The notes under the pieces were generated by a model, which had not been told where the DNA came from, made no database searches, and was given only the letters and a program-made list of their open reading frames with translations. The position numbers and the translations under genes are program-made. DNA of 64,000 nt from Mya arenaria (taxonomy: Eukaryota > Mollusca > Bivalvia > Myida > Myidae). Position 1 is the first letter of the stretch. Every line of letters begins with the position of its first letter. Shown piece by piece: positions 11,801-24,100 of this stretch. Where the stretch lies: assembly GCF_026914265.1 (NCBI RefSeq), contig NC_069125.1, forward strand, positions 4,794,117 to 4,858,116. Direction: 5' to 3'.

Positions 11801-14800
11801 GGTGTATCTCATTTCAATACCTGTAATACGAGTGCTAAGGCGACAACATGAACGTTACAGTCATCTGCCTGTTACAAGAAATGTACCGTACTTTAACGAC
11901 TCATGATCATGTCAAATATATGTTTTCAGAAAGATAACGCCCTCTTCAGAGTTCACGCGTACGATGCCTTCACTTACCACGAAGTTTTAGAAGTTCTGGA
12001 GACTTTAAAGTCAGATCTGAAGAAAGGGGACGACCCTTTTTGCACGTCCTTACGTCTGCTTGTTGTGGACAACGTAGCGTCAGTCATCTATCCATCTTTG
12101 GGTGGCGGATTCTTTGCTGACAGTAGGAATTGGTTGACTTTATTCTGCTACTCATTGTGTGTATTCATTTCATATGTCATGCTTTAAAAGTAACTCTTTT
12201 TTTTCTTCTGCTTGTTTATCAATATTTATTTTCCATTTTTGCAGACCAAGGGGGAATAACTCGATTGGGATTGACTCTGAAATCTATTGCTTCAGAATTT
12301 TCTATCGCAGTTCTGGTAATTATATTTTCGACATGTTGTAGTCAGTACGATTCTGTTTGCATTTTACATTTGTCATCATTTGGATATAAGCATTTAATCG
12401 CTAGCACCTAATGTGTTTAAATAGTATGAACGTGTTCTATTTTATGAATATGGTTGATCTATTTCTACAAAGTCAAAGCAGTAGGGTTCAATTGGAGGAT
12501 TTTGGTATGAGATAGATCAAAAACTTATATATAACCTACAGCGGCTAATTTCGTATATTCGCGTCGAATAAAATGCCAAATGGCGGTGTAAAATTACAAA
12601 AATACGACATATGCCAAGTGGCGGGGCATTTTTTCTCGAAAAAACGACGGTATGTCATGTGGCGGGGGAAAAACGACGGTACGCCATGTGACGGGGGACA
12701 ACGACGGTATGCCATGTGGCGGGGTAAAACGACGGTATGCCATGTGACGGGGGAAAACGACGATTTGCCATGTGGCGGGAGGAAACGACGGTTTCCCATG
12801 TGGCGGGGGGAAAACGACGGTTTGCCATGTGGCGGGGGGAAAACGACGGTACGCCATGTGACGGGGGACAACGACGGTATGCCATGTGGCGGGTGGAAAA
12901 CGACGGTACGCCATGTGACGGGGGACAACGACGGTATGCCATGTGGCGGGTGGAAAACGACGGTACGCCATGTGACGGGGACAACGACGGTATGCCATGT
13001 GGCGGGGGGAAATGACGGTATGTCATGTGGCGGGGGGAAACGACGGTATGCCATGTGGCGGGGTAAAACGACGGTATGCCATGTGACGGGGAAAAACGAC
13101 GGTATTCCATGTGGCGGGGGGGAAACGACGGTTTGCCATGTGGCGGGGGGGGGAAACGACGGTATGCCATGTGACGGGGGAAAACGACGGTTTGCCATGT
13201 GGCGGGGGAAAACGACGGTATGCCATGTGATGGGGGAAAACGACGGTTTGCCATGTGACGGGGGACAACGACGGTATGCCATGTGGCGGGTGGAAAACGA
13301 CGGTACGCCATGTGACGGGGACAACGACGGTATGCCATGTGGCGGGGGGAAATGACGGTATGTCATGTGGCGGCGGGGGGGGGGGGGAAACGACGGTATG
13401 CCATGTGGCGGGGTAAAACGACGGTATGCCATGTGACGGGGAAAAACGACGGTATTCCATGTGGCGGGGGAAACGACGGTTTGCCATGTGGCGGGGGGGG
13501 GGGGGGGGGGGGGGCGGGGAACGACGGTATGCCATGTGACGGGGGAAAACGACGGTTTGCCATGTGGCGGGGGAAAACGACGGTATGCCATGTGACGGGG
13601 GGCAACGACGGTTTGCCATGTGGCGGGGGATAACGACGGTATTCCATGTGGCGGGGGGAAACGACGGTATGTCATGTGGCGGGGGAAAACGACGGTATGC
13701 CAATATGACGGGGGGCAACGACGGTTTGCCATGTGGCGGGGGATAACGACGGTATTCCATGTGGCGGGGGGAAACGACGGTTTGTCATGTGGCGGGGGAA
13801 AACGACGGTATGCCATGTGGCGGGGGGGGGGACGACGGTTTGCTATGTGGCGGGGTAAAACGACGGTATGCCAATATGACGGGGGGAAAACGACGGTTTG
13901 CCATGTGGCGGGGGGGGGGGAAACGACGGTATGCCATGTGGCGGGGGGGGGGGGGAACGACGGTTTGCCATGTGGCGGGGTAAAACGACGGTTTGCCATG
14001 TGGCGGGGGAAAACGACGGTATGCCATGTGACGGGGGAAAACGACGGTTTGCCATGTGGCGGGGGATAACGACGGTTTGCCATGTGACGGGGGGCAACGA
14101 CGGTTTGCCATGTGGCGGGGGATAACGACGGTATTCCATGTGGCGGGGGGAAACGACGGTATGTCATGTGGCGGGGGAAACGACGGTTTGCCATGTGGCG
14201 GGGGGGGGGGGAAACGACGGTATGCCATGTGACGGGGGAAAACGACGGTTTGCCATGTGGCGGGGGAAAACGACGGTATGCCATGTGACGGGGGAAAACG
14301 ACGATTTGCCATGTGGCGGGGGATAACGACGGTTTGCCATGTGGCGGGGGGGGAAACGACGGTATGCCATGTGACGGGGGAAAACGACGGTTTGCCATGT
14401 GGCGGGGGAAAACGACGGTATGCCATGTGGCGGGGTGAAAACGACGGTATGCCATGTGACGGGGGGCAACGACGGTTTGCCATGTGGCGGGGGATAACGA
14501 CGGTATTCCATGTGGCGGGGGGAAACGACGGTATGCCATGTGACGGGGGGAAACGACGGTTTGCCATGTGGCGGGGGAAAACGACGGTATGCCATGTGAC
14601 GGGGGAAAACGTCGGTTTGCCATGTGGCGGGGTGAAAACGACGGTATGCCATGTGACGGGGGGCAACGACGGTTTGCCATGTGGCGGGGGATAACGACGG
14701 TATTCCATGTGGCGGGTGGAAACGACGGTATGTCATGTGGCGGGGGAAAACGACGGTATGCCATGTGGCGGGGGGGGGACGACGGTTTGCCATGTGGCGG

Positions 14801-16963
14801 GGTAAAACGACGGTATGTCAATATGACGGGGGGAAAACGACGGTTTGCCATGTGGCGGGGGAAAACGACGGTATGCCATGTGACGGGGGGCAACGACGGT
14901 TTGCCATGTGGCGGGGTAAAACGACGGTATGCCATGTGGCGGGGGGGGGAACGACGGTTTGCCATGTGGCGGGGTAAAACGACGGTATGCCAATATGACG
15001 GGGGGAAAACGACGGTTTGCCATGTGGCGGGGGAAAAACGACGGTATTCCATGTGGCGGGGGGGACGACGGTTTGCCATGTGGCGGGGTAAAACGACGGT
15101 ATGCCATATGACGGGGGGGGGCGACGGTTTGCCATGTGGCGGGGGGAAAAACGACGGTATTCCATGTGGCGGGGGGACGACGGTTTGCCATTTTGCGGGG
15201 TAAAACGACGGTATGCCATATGACGGGGGGAAAACGACGGTTTGCCATGTGGCGGGGGAAAAAACGACGGTATTCCATGTGGCGGGGGACAACGACGGTT
15301 TGCCATGTTGCGGGGTAAAACGACGGTATGCCATATGACGGGGGAAAAACGACGGTTTGCCATGTGGCGGGGGGAAAACGACGGTATTCCATGTGGCGGG
15401 GGGACGACGGTTTGCCATTTTGCGGGGTAAAACGACGGTATGCCATATGACGGGGGGAAAACGACGGTTTGCCATGTGGCGGGGGGAAAAACGGCGGTAT
15501 TCCATGTGGCGGGGGGACGACGGTTTGCCATTTTGCGGGGTAAAACGACGGTATGCCATATGACGGGGGGAAAACGACGGTTTGCCATGTGGCGGGGGGA
15601 AAACGACGGTATTCCATGTGGCGGGGGGAAACGATGGTTTGCCATGTGGCGGGGGAAAAACGACGGTATGCCATGTGGCGGGGGAAAAACGACGGTATGC
15701 CATGTGGCGGTGGAAAACGACGGTATGCCATGTGACGGGGAAAAACGACGGTATGCCATGTGACGGGGGAAACACGACGGTATGTCATGTGGCGGGGGAA
15801 AACGACGGTTTGCCATGTGACGGGGTAAAACGACGGTATGCCATGTGACGGGGGAAAACGACGGTTTGCCATGTGGCGGGGGAAAAACGACGGTGTGCCA
15901 TGTGACGGTGTAAAAAACGTCGGTATGCCATGTGGCGGGGATGAAAACGACGGCATGCCATGTGGCGGGGTGAAAACGACGGCATGCCATGTAGCGAGAT
16001 GAAAACGACGGCATGCCATGTGGCGAGGTGAAAACGAATACCACATGGCAAACCGTCGTTTTACCCCGCCACATGGCAAACCGTCGTTTTACCCTTCCAC
16101 ATTGCATACCGTCGTTTTTCCCCCGTCACATGGCATACCGATGTGTTACCCCGTCGAGGTGAAAACGACGGCATGCGATGTGGCGGGATGAAAACATCGG
16201 TATGCCATGTGGCGGGGATGAAAACGACGGCATGCCATGTAGCGAGATGAAAACGATGGCATGCCATGTGGCGGGGTGAAAATAAGAAAATACGACAGCA
16301 TTTTCAAATACGACAGCATACCATTTGGTGGGTAATTACAGATAATTATTTCGTTTGTTCACCCCACAACATAGCGTTTTTTCGCTCAACCACATGGCGT
16401 ATTTTCGTATTGTTATTTTTCGCGGTGAAAATGCAAAATTGCAGAAATCAGCCACAAAATTTAGCCATGCTGCATTTACGATTTGATTACTGTTTTAACT
16501 GTTGGTAAACTGTTATTTTTCCCGCCAGATATCGAATAATAATGTGACAGGCGAGGGCGGGGCCAAGGTCGCCTCTCTGGGTCGCCAATGGTCACAAATA
16601 CCACACGTGCGCTTCATGCTCGATGGTGGCGAAGAAACCCAAGATGAGAGAAGCGCCAGTGTTATAAAAAACACAAGAGGGGTATGTTTTTATGCATTCA
16701 TGGACTGAAAACGAAATTAAACCCGTCTGAATTCTGAGTGTGATAGTATACTTCAGTTTAACTTTGTTAAAGATTTTTTTTGTAAATATTGGAATCTGTT
16801 TCATTGATAATTACGTCTGTTTGTTGGTCGCCTTAACTGAAAGAGAATGTGTCTGATTATAAACAAGTGTCAGAGGAGTTGATCGTGTCATATGTTTCTG
16901 CTTTTTCAGGCGATAGGAGCTTGTACCAAATTCTCCATCACAGAAAACGGTCCTCTCAGATGA
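8853..16963 (+). CDS. RAD51D: RAD51D, DNA repair protein RAD51 homolog 4 (8 exons)
   Basis: Exons are 8853-8996, 9558-9676, 10411-10492, 11014-11133, 11930-12122, 12245-12315, 16529-16681 and 16910-16963. All introns are GT-AG and phases join exactly to a 311-residue protein (human RAD51D is about 328). The N-terminus MSVLRLGMC matches the MGVLRVGLC start of vertebrate RAD51D. The ATG at 8853 is therefore preferred over the in-frame ATG at 8736. Walker A GGVAAGKTQ is at residues 107-115 and Walker B LRLLVVD ends at Asp202. The family motif LGRQWSQIPHVRFMLD lies in exon 7. RAD51D is an ATPase of the BCDX2 RAD51-paralogue complex (RAD51B-RAD51C-RAD51D-XRCC2), which helps load RAD51 during homologous recombination in the nucleus. 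No key residue is missing and no frame break is seen. Intron 6 (4.2 kb) is mostly a G-rich minisatellite. Confidence 0.95.
9794..10048. mobile_element. MITE-like element in RAD51D intron 2
   Basis: The left end TTACCACTAGCGGATTTAGG and the right end CCTGGATCTGCCATGGTTA are imperfect inverted repeats enclosing about 255 bp. The element contains a G run of about 14 near 9831-9844 and opposing C-rich runs. An 84-codon minus-strand frame covers it but reads only the repeat. The family is not identified. Confidence 0.55.
10239..10409 (+). repeat. Duplicated pre-acceptor tract before RAD51D exon 3
   Basis: Two imperfect direct copies of a ~75-bp stretch (10239-10315 and 10331-10409) each contain GCTAAGATGAACATACA, a T run, then CTCTTATCATTATTT. 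The second ends TTTCATAG and is used as the 3' splice site of exon 3. The first has TTTTATCG at the same point and lacks the AG. The branch-point and pyrimidine tract seem to have been duplicated. Confidence 0.7.
12566..16334. repeat. G-rich ~28-30 bp minisatellite in RAD51D intron 6
   Basis: About 125 units of the form CGACGGTATGCCATGTGGCG, then a run of G, then AAAA. Unit length varies mainly by the G run, which reaches 20 or more near 13493-13514. Units often alternate between TATGCCATGTGACGG and TTTGCCATGTGGCGG, giving a two-unit higher-order pattern. Edges at 12566-12650 and 16260-16405 are degenerate. Long frames on both strands (up to 1,076 codons on the minus strand) exist only because the unit lacks stops. 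The array lies between exons 6 and 7 and the G-rich strand is the mRNA-like strand. Confidence 0.95.
16039..16157 (-). repeat. Inverted block of the minisatellite
   Basis: About four units here read in the opposite orientation (CCGCCACATGGCAAACCGTC and variants), while units on both sides are in the forward sense. This creates a local palindrome near the 3' edge of the array. Confidence 0.85.
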
Positions 16964-17289
16964 CAGGATAAATTTGATGAACAGTTTACCACAGATAACA
17001 TGGGGGGTTCTATTTGTTTGACAAGGGATTATGACTTGGATTCCATAATATACAAAGGAAAGCTTATTCAAGACGTATATATACCTGTCATTGTTTAATT
17101 TTAAACATAGTTGTCAATGAGCGAAGTAAAAAATGTTCACAACAGACATCTATACAGGTGTGAACATGCCCTGACTCATTTTAGAGCTACATGTATACAA
17201 TCATACGAGTACTGCCGCCATTGATATAACGTGATATAATGCTGGTACAGACTGGTGACGGTGTATTTTATCTATCACGGTTTTCCAAA

Positions 17290-17500
17290 CGACGGTCACG
17301 AGGCCGCATGAACTTTAGTCAAACTCGTTTTGTTCAAGTCATTAGGGTCCTGGGAAATGCTTCGAGATAACGAGCATTCGGTATAAGCAATATATAGAAA
17401 GTGTAAAACTAAACCGAAAAATGTCGAAAGGAGTAACGACATTACCCAATCATCGAGGTAATAGATTTCGACATAACGAGTGTAAATCTTGTACACTGGA
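17290..17500. mobile_element. Degraded pogo/Tigger-like MITE fragment
   Basis: Phrases such as AGTCAAACTCGTTTTGTTCA, TCGAGATAACGAGCATTCGG and TTTCGACATAACGAGTG resemble terminal regions of the TCGAACTCG-type elements seen at 6765 and 44552. No intact ends are visible, so this is a weak call. Confidence 0.35.
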
Positions 17501-17540
17501 ATTGTTGTGTCATTTTATTTTCAATGTTCATGGATTATTC

Positions 17541-17546
17541 AATAAA
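17541..17546 (+). promoter_or_regulatory. Candidate poly(A) signal of RAD51D
   Basis: AATAAA lies 578 bp after the RAD51D stop and is the first canonical hexamer I see in the sense direction. AT-rich DNA makes chance occurrence possible. Confidence 0.4.
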
Positions 17547-18114
17547 ATGTGTTTAATGCTCTGTGATTTGTGGTCATAATATCATAACTTGAAGGTGAAG
17601 CCCTCTCCCCTTTCAGGCCCTTGGATATTCCTAGAATCTGAATATTACATAAACTGGTTGCCAATGAATCTATATGTCTAACTTGACACAAAGCAGTTTA
17701 TCACATACCACCATTTTGCGTATCAATTAGTGATTAAAACCCTTTGAGAAATGCGTATCAAAATGCCCGAAACCTCGTATATAACGCCCCCAGTTCGTTG
17801 CATCCAACTGTCTCTTAAATTTGCCCGGCAAAAATGCGAGAGGTTCTCTCTGGAAAGAACTGGTAAAACGGTTCAACGTGCAGAAGTTCGTCTTAAAAGT
17901 ACAGCAAAACTGGTTTCTTGGACATTTGGCTTATATTATGTTCCTGCTACTTGACCTTATCCTGATGTTATTTTGATATTTTCTTTCGACTTATTTCTCA
18001 TTAGGTTAAAAAAATTGACAGATATTAAAGGGAAGCTACTCTCATGACAAAATTGTGAAATTTGCGTTGGCAATTTTAGTAGTTGTAAATTTCAGCTTTA
18101 CAGCATGACATGCT

Positions 18115-21100
18115 ATGCAAAGCTCATTTTATATTAATATGATACCTAACACGTCTCAAGAAATGGAAGAATCTTACGGAACATCATCATTGCGACGTCG
18201 GTACTTGAAAAACTCAACAGGCAAATTCACTTTCGCAGAGGAAAAGAGAAGTGGCTTTCACTCAGTTGGCCACTTTTTCCGGGTAATTGCTTTTAATATT
18301 TATGCATAGAATTCCTACAAGGACTGTCACAGCTAAGTCATCTTTAATGTAACGTTTAGTATTCTGCATATTTTCTTATCATAAACAACATTCGTTACAA
18401 CTCAAAGAAAAAGAAGCAAATATTGAGTTCTTACATTATGTTGTTGTAGTTCAGTCTTTCCGAAATGTGACAGGCATGTCTGGCAAATTATGCACGGGTC
18501 CAGCAGCTCTTTTGTAAATAATGGTCCGGATGACTGACATATTTTCAAACTACTGATTAGTGAAAATGTACCTAAAAGCGAAATGTATGTTTGCTGTTGA
18601 TTTATTTGCTTAAGCCGTAGTAAGTCATTCATGGGTATGGCACTCTGCCACGCCAAACTTCGCATGAATATCAATCTTTCTTCTATTTTTTCTTGATATT
18701 TTCTTGTATTTATAAATGTTTAAATGTAAGTGATAAGGATTATCATTCAGATTTCTTTTTCAGACTGTGTTTCTTCCTCAAGGTTACCCAGACAGCGTCA
18801 GTGATGACTATCTTACGTACCAGATATGGGACACCATACAGGTACATTGTGTAGCATGGAAAGTATGGGCTTCAAGCCTTGATATTGATCCATTATTTTA
18901 GAATTGTACTACTCTTCATTTGAAATGAAAACATATAATTTATAATGCCACTTAACAGGGTTAATAATTGATCCATTATTTTAGAATTGTACTACTCTTC
19001 ATTTGAAATGAAAACATATAATTTATAATGCCACTTAACAGGGTTAATAATTGATCCATTATTTTAGAATTGTACTACTCTTCATTTGAAATGAAAACAT
19101 ATAATTTATAATGCCACTTAACAGGGTTAATATTTGAATGTATGCCTACTAATTGGGTTTGTCCCTGTAATTTTCATTGTATTAATTAATGATGCATGCT
19201 TATGCTAATAAAGTCTTCAGACTTACAAATGTAAACATATTTAAGTACATGTTATTTGCTAAAACACTATAAACTTTTTTTAGCCTCTGCTTTAAGTCAA
19301 TTAAAGATCCTGAGTGCTTGTAAGCAGAAAATTTGCCTCAGTCAATGCTGAAATGTTGACTGTATTATTTAAACCTTTATAACAATATTTTTAGTTAGTA
19401 AACAAAAAACATACATTTATTTGCAGGCAGATTATTATCTTGAACTTTGACACCTATTTTCAGGCATTTGCCAGCAGTATAACGGGCACCCTGGCACACC
19501 AAGCTGTGCTGAAAGGCTATGGTGTTGGAGATGAGTCCGCCACAATATTAGCTGCCACACTCACCTGGCTTCTAAAAGGTTAGAATATAAATATCTATCA
19601 TGTGTTTCCGGTACCGATAGTAAAATCCAACCACAGAGCACGCATGTAAGCCGGCTTACGTGGCTTGCCGATCTGGACCGGAAAAACATGATTGATATTT
19701 TTTCTTCCATATCTAAAATGATCAAATTGTGGAAAAATTGACATAGAAAACGCACTTCAGTACAATTCACCAAAAAGCTTGTGTGAGGTTGTTTACTGAC
19801 TTCATAGAGCGCAGTAATTTTATATCACTTTTGACATCAAATAGTTCCTCTAAACATCACATTTTAAGAATTAATTATTTTCAATTGTTATTAAAAGTCT
19901 TGCATATTTAAATGTGTGATTGCTCTTTATTGAAATGGCATAATATACTTTTCATAAACCATACAATAAAAGAAATAAGAAGTGGCGGGTTGTTGCGCAT
20001 GACTCATCTTATATGGGGGGTGTAAGACGGGTTTTTCCAGCAATGGTCACATTACCGGAAACACACGTCCGGTATGCAAGAAATACAAAATCTATGGGAA
20101 CGAATGTATGCAAAAATGTGTGTCATTTTAGTTCATTAAAGCTAAACAGTAATGGGTTAGTGCCTATTTCTGTAGACAATTTGAAGTTTTTTTATAATAA
20201 GTTTATAGTTTACAAGCATGAACTATTAACAAAATATAGGGTAATTTTATAACTTTGTAAAGTAACAAAAAATGAAAAGTGATATCATCATTAACTTAAG
20301 TTACTAAACAGCATCAGTCATTTTTAAAGCAGCAGAGACGAGGGTTTTTTTCTTAGAGGAATAACGGTAATACACAAAAAATGTGACATCAATTCATTTA
20401 AACAAACATGTAAAATATCTTACCTGTAAGCATTTTGTTATTGCAACAAGTTGTATTGTATTGTATACAAATACAGAAAATCGAACTACACTTTACTGGT
20501 GAAGGAACATGTTTCATTGCAGAATGATGATATATTTCAAAATTGTTGACTGTAAACCTTAGGTACACGTACATTGTGTGGAATATTTGCTCATATCATT
20601 CGTGTGTATGTTTTTATGACTTTGCAGATGGCGCTGGAATGATGGGAAGAATATTGTTTGCCTGGATGCAAGGGTATTGCTTTTTCTAAGTTTAAAACAT
20701 ATCCAATCAAATATGTAAAACATAATCACAGTTATATGTGACAGTTTTTAGTTTTTATATGAAAAATAAGTATGCATAGGTTGCCAAATATTATTGAAAA
20801 TTTAAATATGATAATTAGCAAAGAATGGATATTTAATAGTAATCAATGTAAATGAAAGCTGTACACAGCTTAAGAAGTCTTCATGTATAAAACTCATGAA
20901 GTTGCTAACATATTGTAATAAAAACAAGTTATAATTTCAATAACAAGGGCAGTGGTAGACATTTTGTAAGATGTTGCCAAGGACATTCAATAACTTATGT
21001 TTGTTATAAGTGAATAGCGTTTAAATTGATCTTCATGCTAGTTACTGAATGCTTAAAGGGGCTGTACTAAGTATGATGAAATAGTGAAAAAAAATAAAAA

Positions 21101-24100
21101 ATTGTCGAATACTGACATAAACTTGGTATTGATGTGTACAATGCATTGAAACTTACTATATAACATAAGTACCACATAGTTTACAATTAATTTATTTTTC
21201 ACAGTTTTTTACTATTTTTCCATTAAAAAAGATTACTAGGTATGTCTACCTAGTACTACATGATATTACCAAGATAGGTATACAGCTTAAATATTCCAGC
21301 CATTTAGGGTAAGCCTTCGTAGCTCAATGGATACACAACACTGGAATGCAATTTTGGCGACACCGGTCTCCGACTCCATATCTTTTTGACATTTTAGTAA
21401 TTTTTTACAATTATGATATCAAAGAGTAAAACATTTTATTAAATAATTGTCCTGAGATTTGTTACAGAAAAAACTTTTTTGGTGCCAATCTGGTGTATAG
21501 TCCCTTTAAAAGGGCTCGATACCAGATGATACAATTGCAAAAAAAAATAAAAAAAATAGTCAAATACTTACATAACATGGACATCATTGTGTACAATGCA
21601 TTGAATTTTACTGATGTACATGTATCATATCGCTGAGGACAACTGCATCTTTCGCAGTTTTTGCACATTTTGTCAATTGGAAATTTACTGGGGTTGTCTA
21701 CCACATAAATCCCAGTAAGTTTAAAAATAGCATTTGTAAATTTATCTGTAGTCATAAACAGGTATGATTTAAACTGGAAAACCATAATGCACTATTTTTA
21801 AACTGGGAAATACAGATGAAAAAAGCAACATGATAGTTGCATTAATTATTTTAATAATGTAAAATGTTGGACTTTTGGTCTCCTACAAGCTAGCAATGAC
21901 CATTCTAGGCATGTTTGGAGGAAATACTGCATTTGCCAATTTTGGGACCATCTGGTGTCTAGCCCCTTTAAGCTCCACCTTCTTGTTACCGTCCCAATAG
22001 AGGGGCTAATGTATTGTCAGAAACAAAGAAAACACCCTTACAATATGGCCTATGAACATGTTAGACTGGTTATACACCTATGAACATGTTAGACTGGTTG
22101 TAGGCCTGTGAACATGTTAGACTGGTTATACGCCTATGAACATGTTAGACTGGTTATACGCCTGTGAACATGTTTGACTGGTTATACGCCTATGAACATG
22201 TTAGACTGGTTATACGCCTATGAACATGTTTGACTGGTTATACGCCTGTGAACATGTTAGACTGGTTATAGGCCTGTGAACTTGTTAGACTGGTTATACG
22301 CCTATGAACATGTTTGACTGGTTATACGCCTATGAACATGTTAGACTGGTTTTAGGCCTATGAACATGTTAGACTGGTTATACACCTGTGAACATGTTTG
22401 ACTGGTTATACGCCTATGAACATGTTTGACTTGTTATACGCCTGTGAACATGTTTGACTGGTTATACGCCTATGAACATGTTTGACTTGTTATACGCCTG
22501 TGAACATGTTAGACTGGTTATAATGCAATTGAAACATCATTTCAGGACCAATTTAGACTGCGATGCTAAAAGGTGGAGGTAAGTATCATCTGTGATAATA
22601 TTCGTACATTGTAGATAGCACATACATGTATGTGAAAGATGAAAAAAAAATTGTCTTAATATAAATAAACCAAGATTTTGCAATCAATATTTATAACTGT
22701 TACTTATGTCCTTTTAGGCTTTATAGGTACTGGGTTAGATCACTTATTTATCAGAATTTAACAAGTAATGGATTTTACAATAGATCTTAATATTTTCAGA
22801 ACAAAGATAACAAACTTAGGCTCATTCATTTAATCTTGATTTATTTTTAGCTCGACTATTCGAAGAATAAGGAGAGCTATACTACTCACCTTGGCGGCGT
22901 TGGCGTCACACCTTGGTTAAGGTTTTGCATGTAAGCACCTTTAAGTTATTATCTCATTAAATACATCAGTTATTGCATTGAAACTTTAAATATGTATTCC
23001 CAACTATCTTACATACTAAATTAATGAAGTTAGATAACAATTATTTGAATATAATGCAAATAATAGGCCTTTATTATTCGACTTAGAAATTCTGGTTAAG
23101 GTTTTGCTTGTAAGCACACATAGGTTAATATCTCAGCAATTACTTGAGGTATTGCATTGATACTTGATACAATGTTACTCAACCATCCAACCTACTAAAT
23201 TAACCAAGTTAGATAACTCTAGTTTGCATTTAATGCAAAATAATTGCCCTTTATTATTCGACTTAGAAATTCTGGTTAAGGTTTTGCATGTAGCCACATT
23301 TAAGTCAATATCTCAGCAAATATATCATGTATTGCCTTGAAATATTAGATATGTATTCCCAGATAACACTTTTTTTAATTTAATGCAAATTATGGGCCTT
23401 TATTATTTGACTTAGAAATTCTGGTTAAGGTTTTACATGTAAGCACACATAGGTTAATATCTCAGCAATTACTTGATGGATTGCATTGAGACTTTATACA
23501 ATGGTACTCAACCATCTACTTAAATAACCAATTAAGATAACTCCAGTTTGCATTAAATTAAAATAATGGCCCCTGTTTTTATTCGACATAGAAATTCTGG
23601 TTAAGGTTTTGCATGTAACCACTTTAAAGTCAATACCTCAGCGAATACATCATGTATTGCATTGAAACTTTACACACAGGCTCCCATCTATTTAACCTTC
23701 TTATTTAATCAAGTAAGATAACTCTATCTTTTATAATATATAATTTTTGCCCCTTTATTACGCTACTTAGAAATTCTGGTTAAGGTCTTGCATGTTAGCA
23801 CACATAGGATAATATCTCAGCAACTATTTGATGTATTGCATTGAGACTTTATACAATGGTATTCAACCACCCAACTTACTTGAATAACCAAGTTAGATAA
23901 CTGTATTTTGCAAATAATGGCCCTTTATTATTAGACTTAGAAACTCTTTTCAAATATTTTGCATGAAACTACATTTATGTTTATATCTCAGCTCACCATG
24001 TATTGCTTTGAAATCTTATCTAACAGTGATCCATGCATGTTTCACCAAAACTTTTCAATCCTTACATTGAAAAGCGGCGGAATAGTCGAGCGCGCTGTCT

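Larger units (their letters stand above)
16964..18114. other. RAD51D 3' region and RUSF1 upstream region
   Basis: This 1.15-kb gap separates two genes on the same strand. It holds the likely RAD51D 3' UTR, a poly(A) signal at 17541, and a degraded MITE at about 17290-17500. The 67-codon frame at 17751-17954 lacks support. A 5' non-coding exon or promoter of RUSF1 probably lies here but I cannot place it. Confidence 0.45.

Noticed and set aside
12545-15775. 1,076-codon minus-strand open frame
   Set aside because: It is a translation of the G-rich minisatellite; every unit lacks stops in this frame. There is no unique sequence, and it lies inside a RAD51D intron.
12573-16079. Many 60-448 codon frames on both strands in the same interval
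   Set aside because: All are frames of the same minisatellite, differing only in the phase set by G-run lengths.
19597-20070. Possible 470-bp MITE with TTTCCGGTA ends
   Set aside because: Only about 15 bp at the ends pair, and the inner arms and flanks give no duplication.
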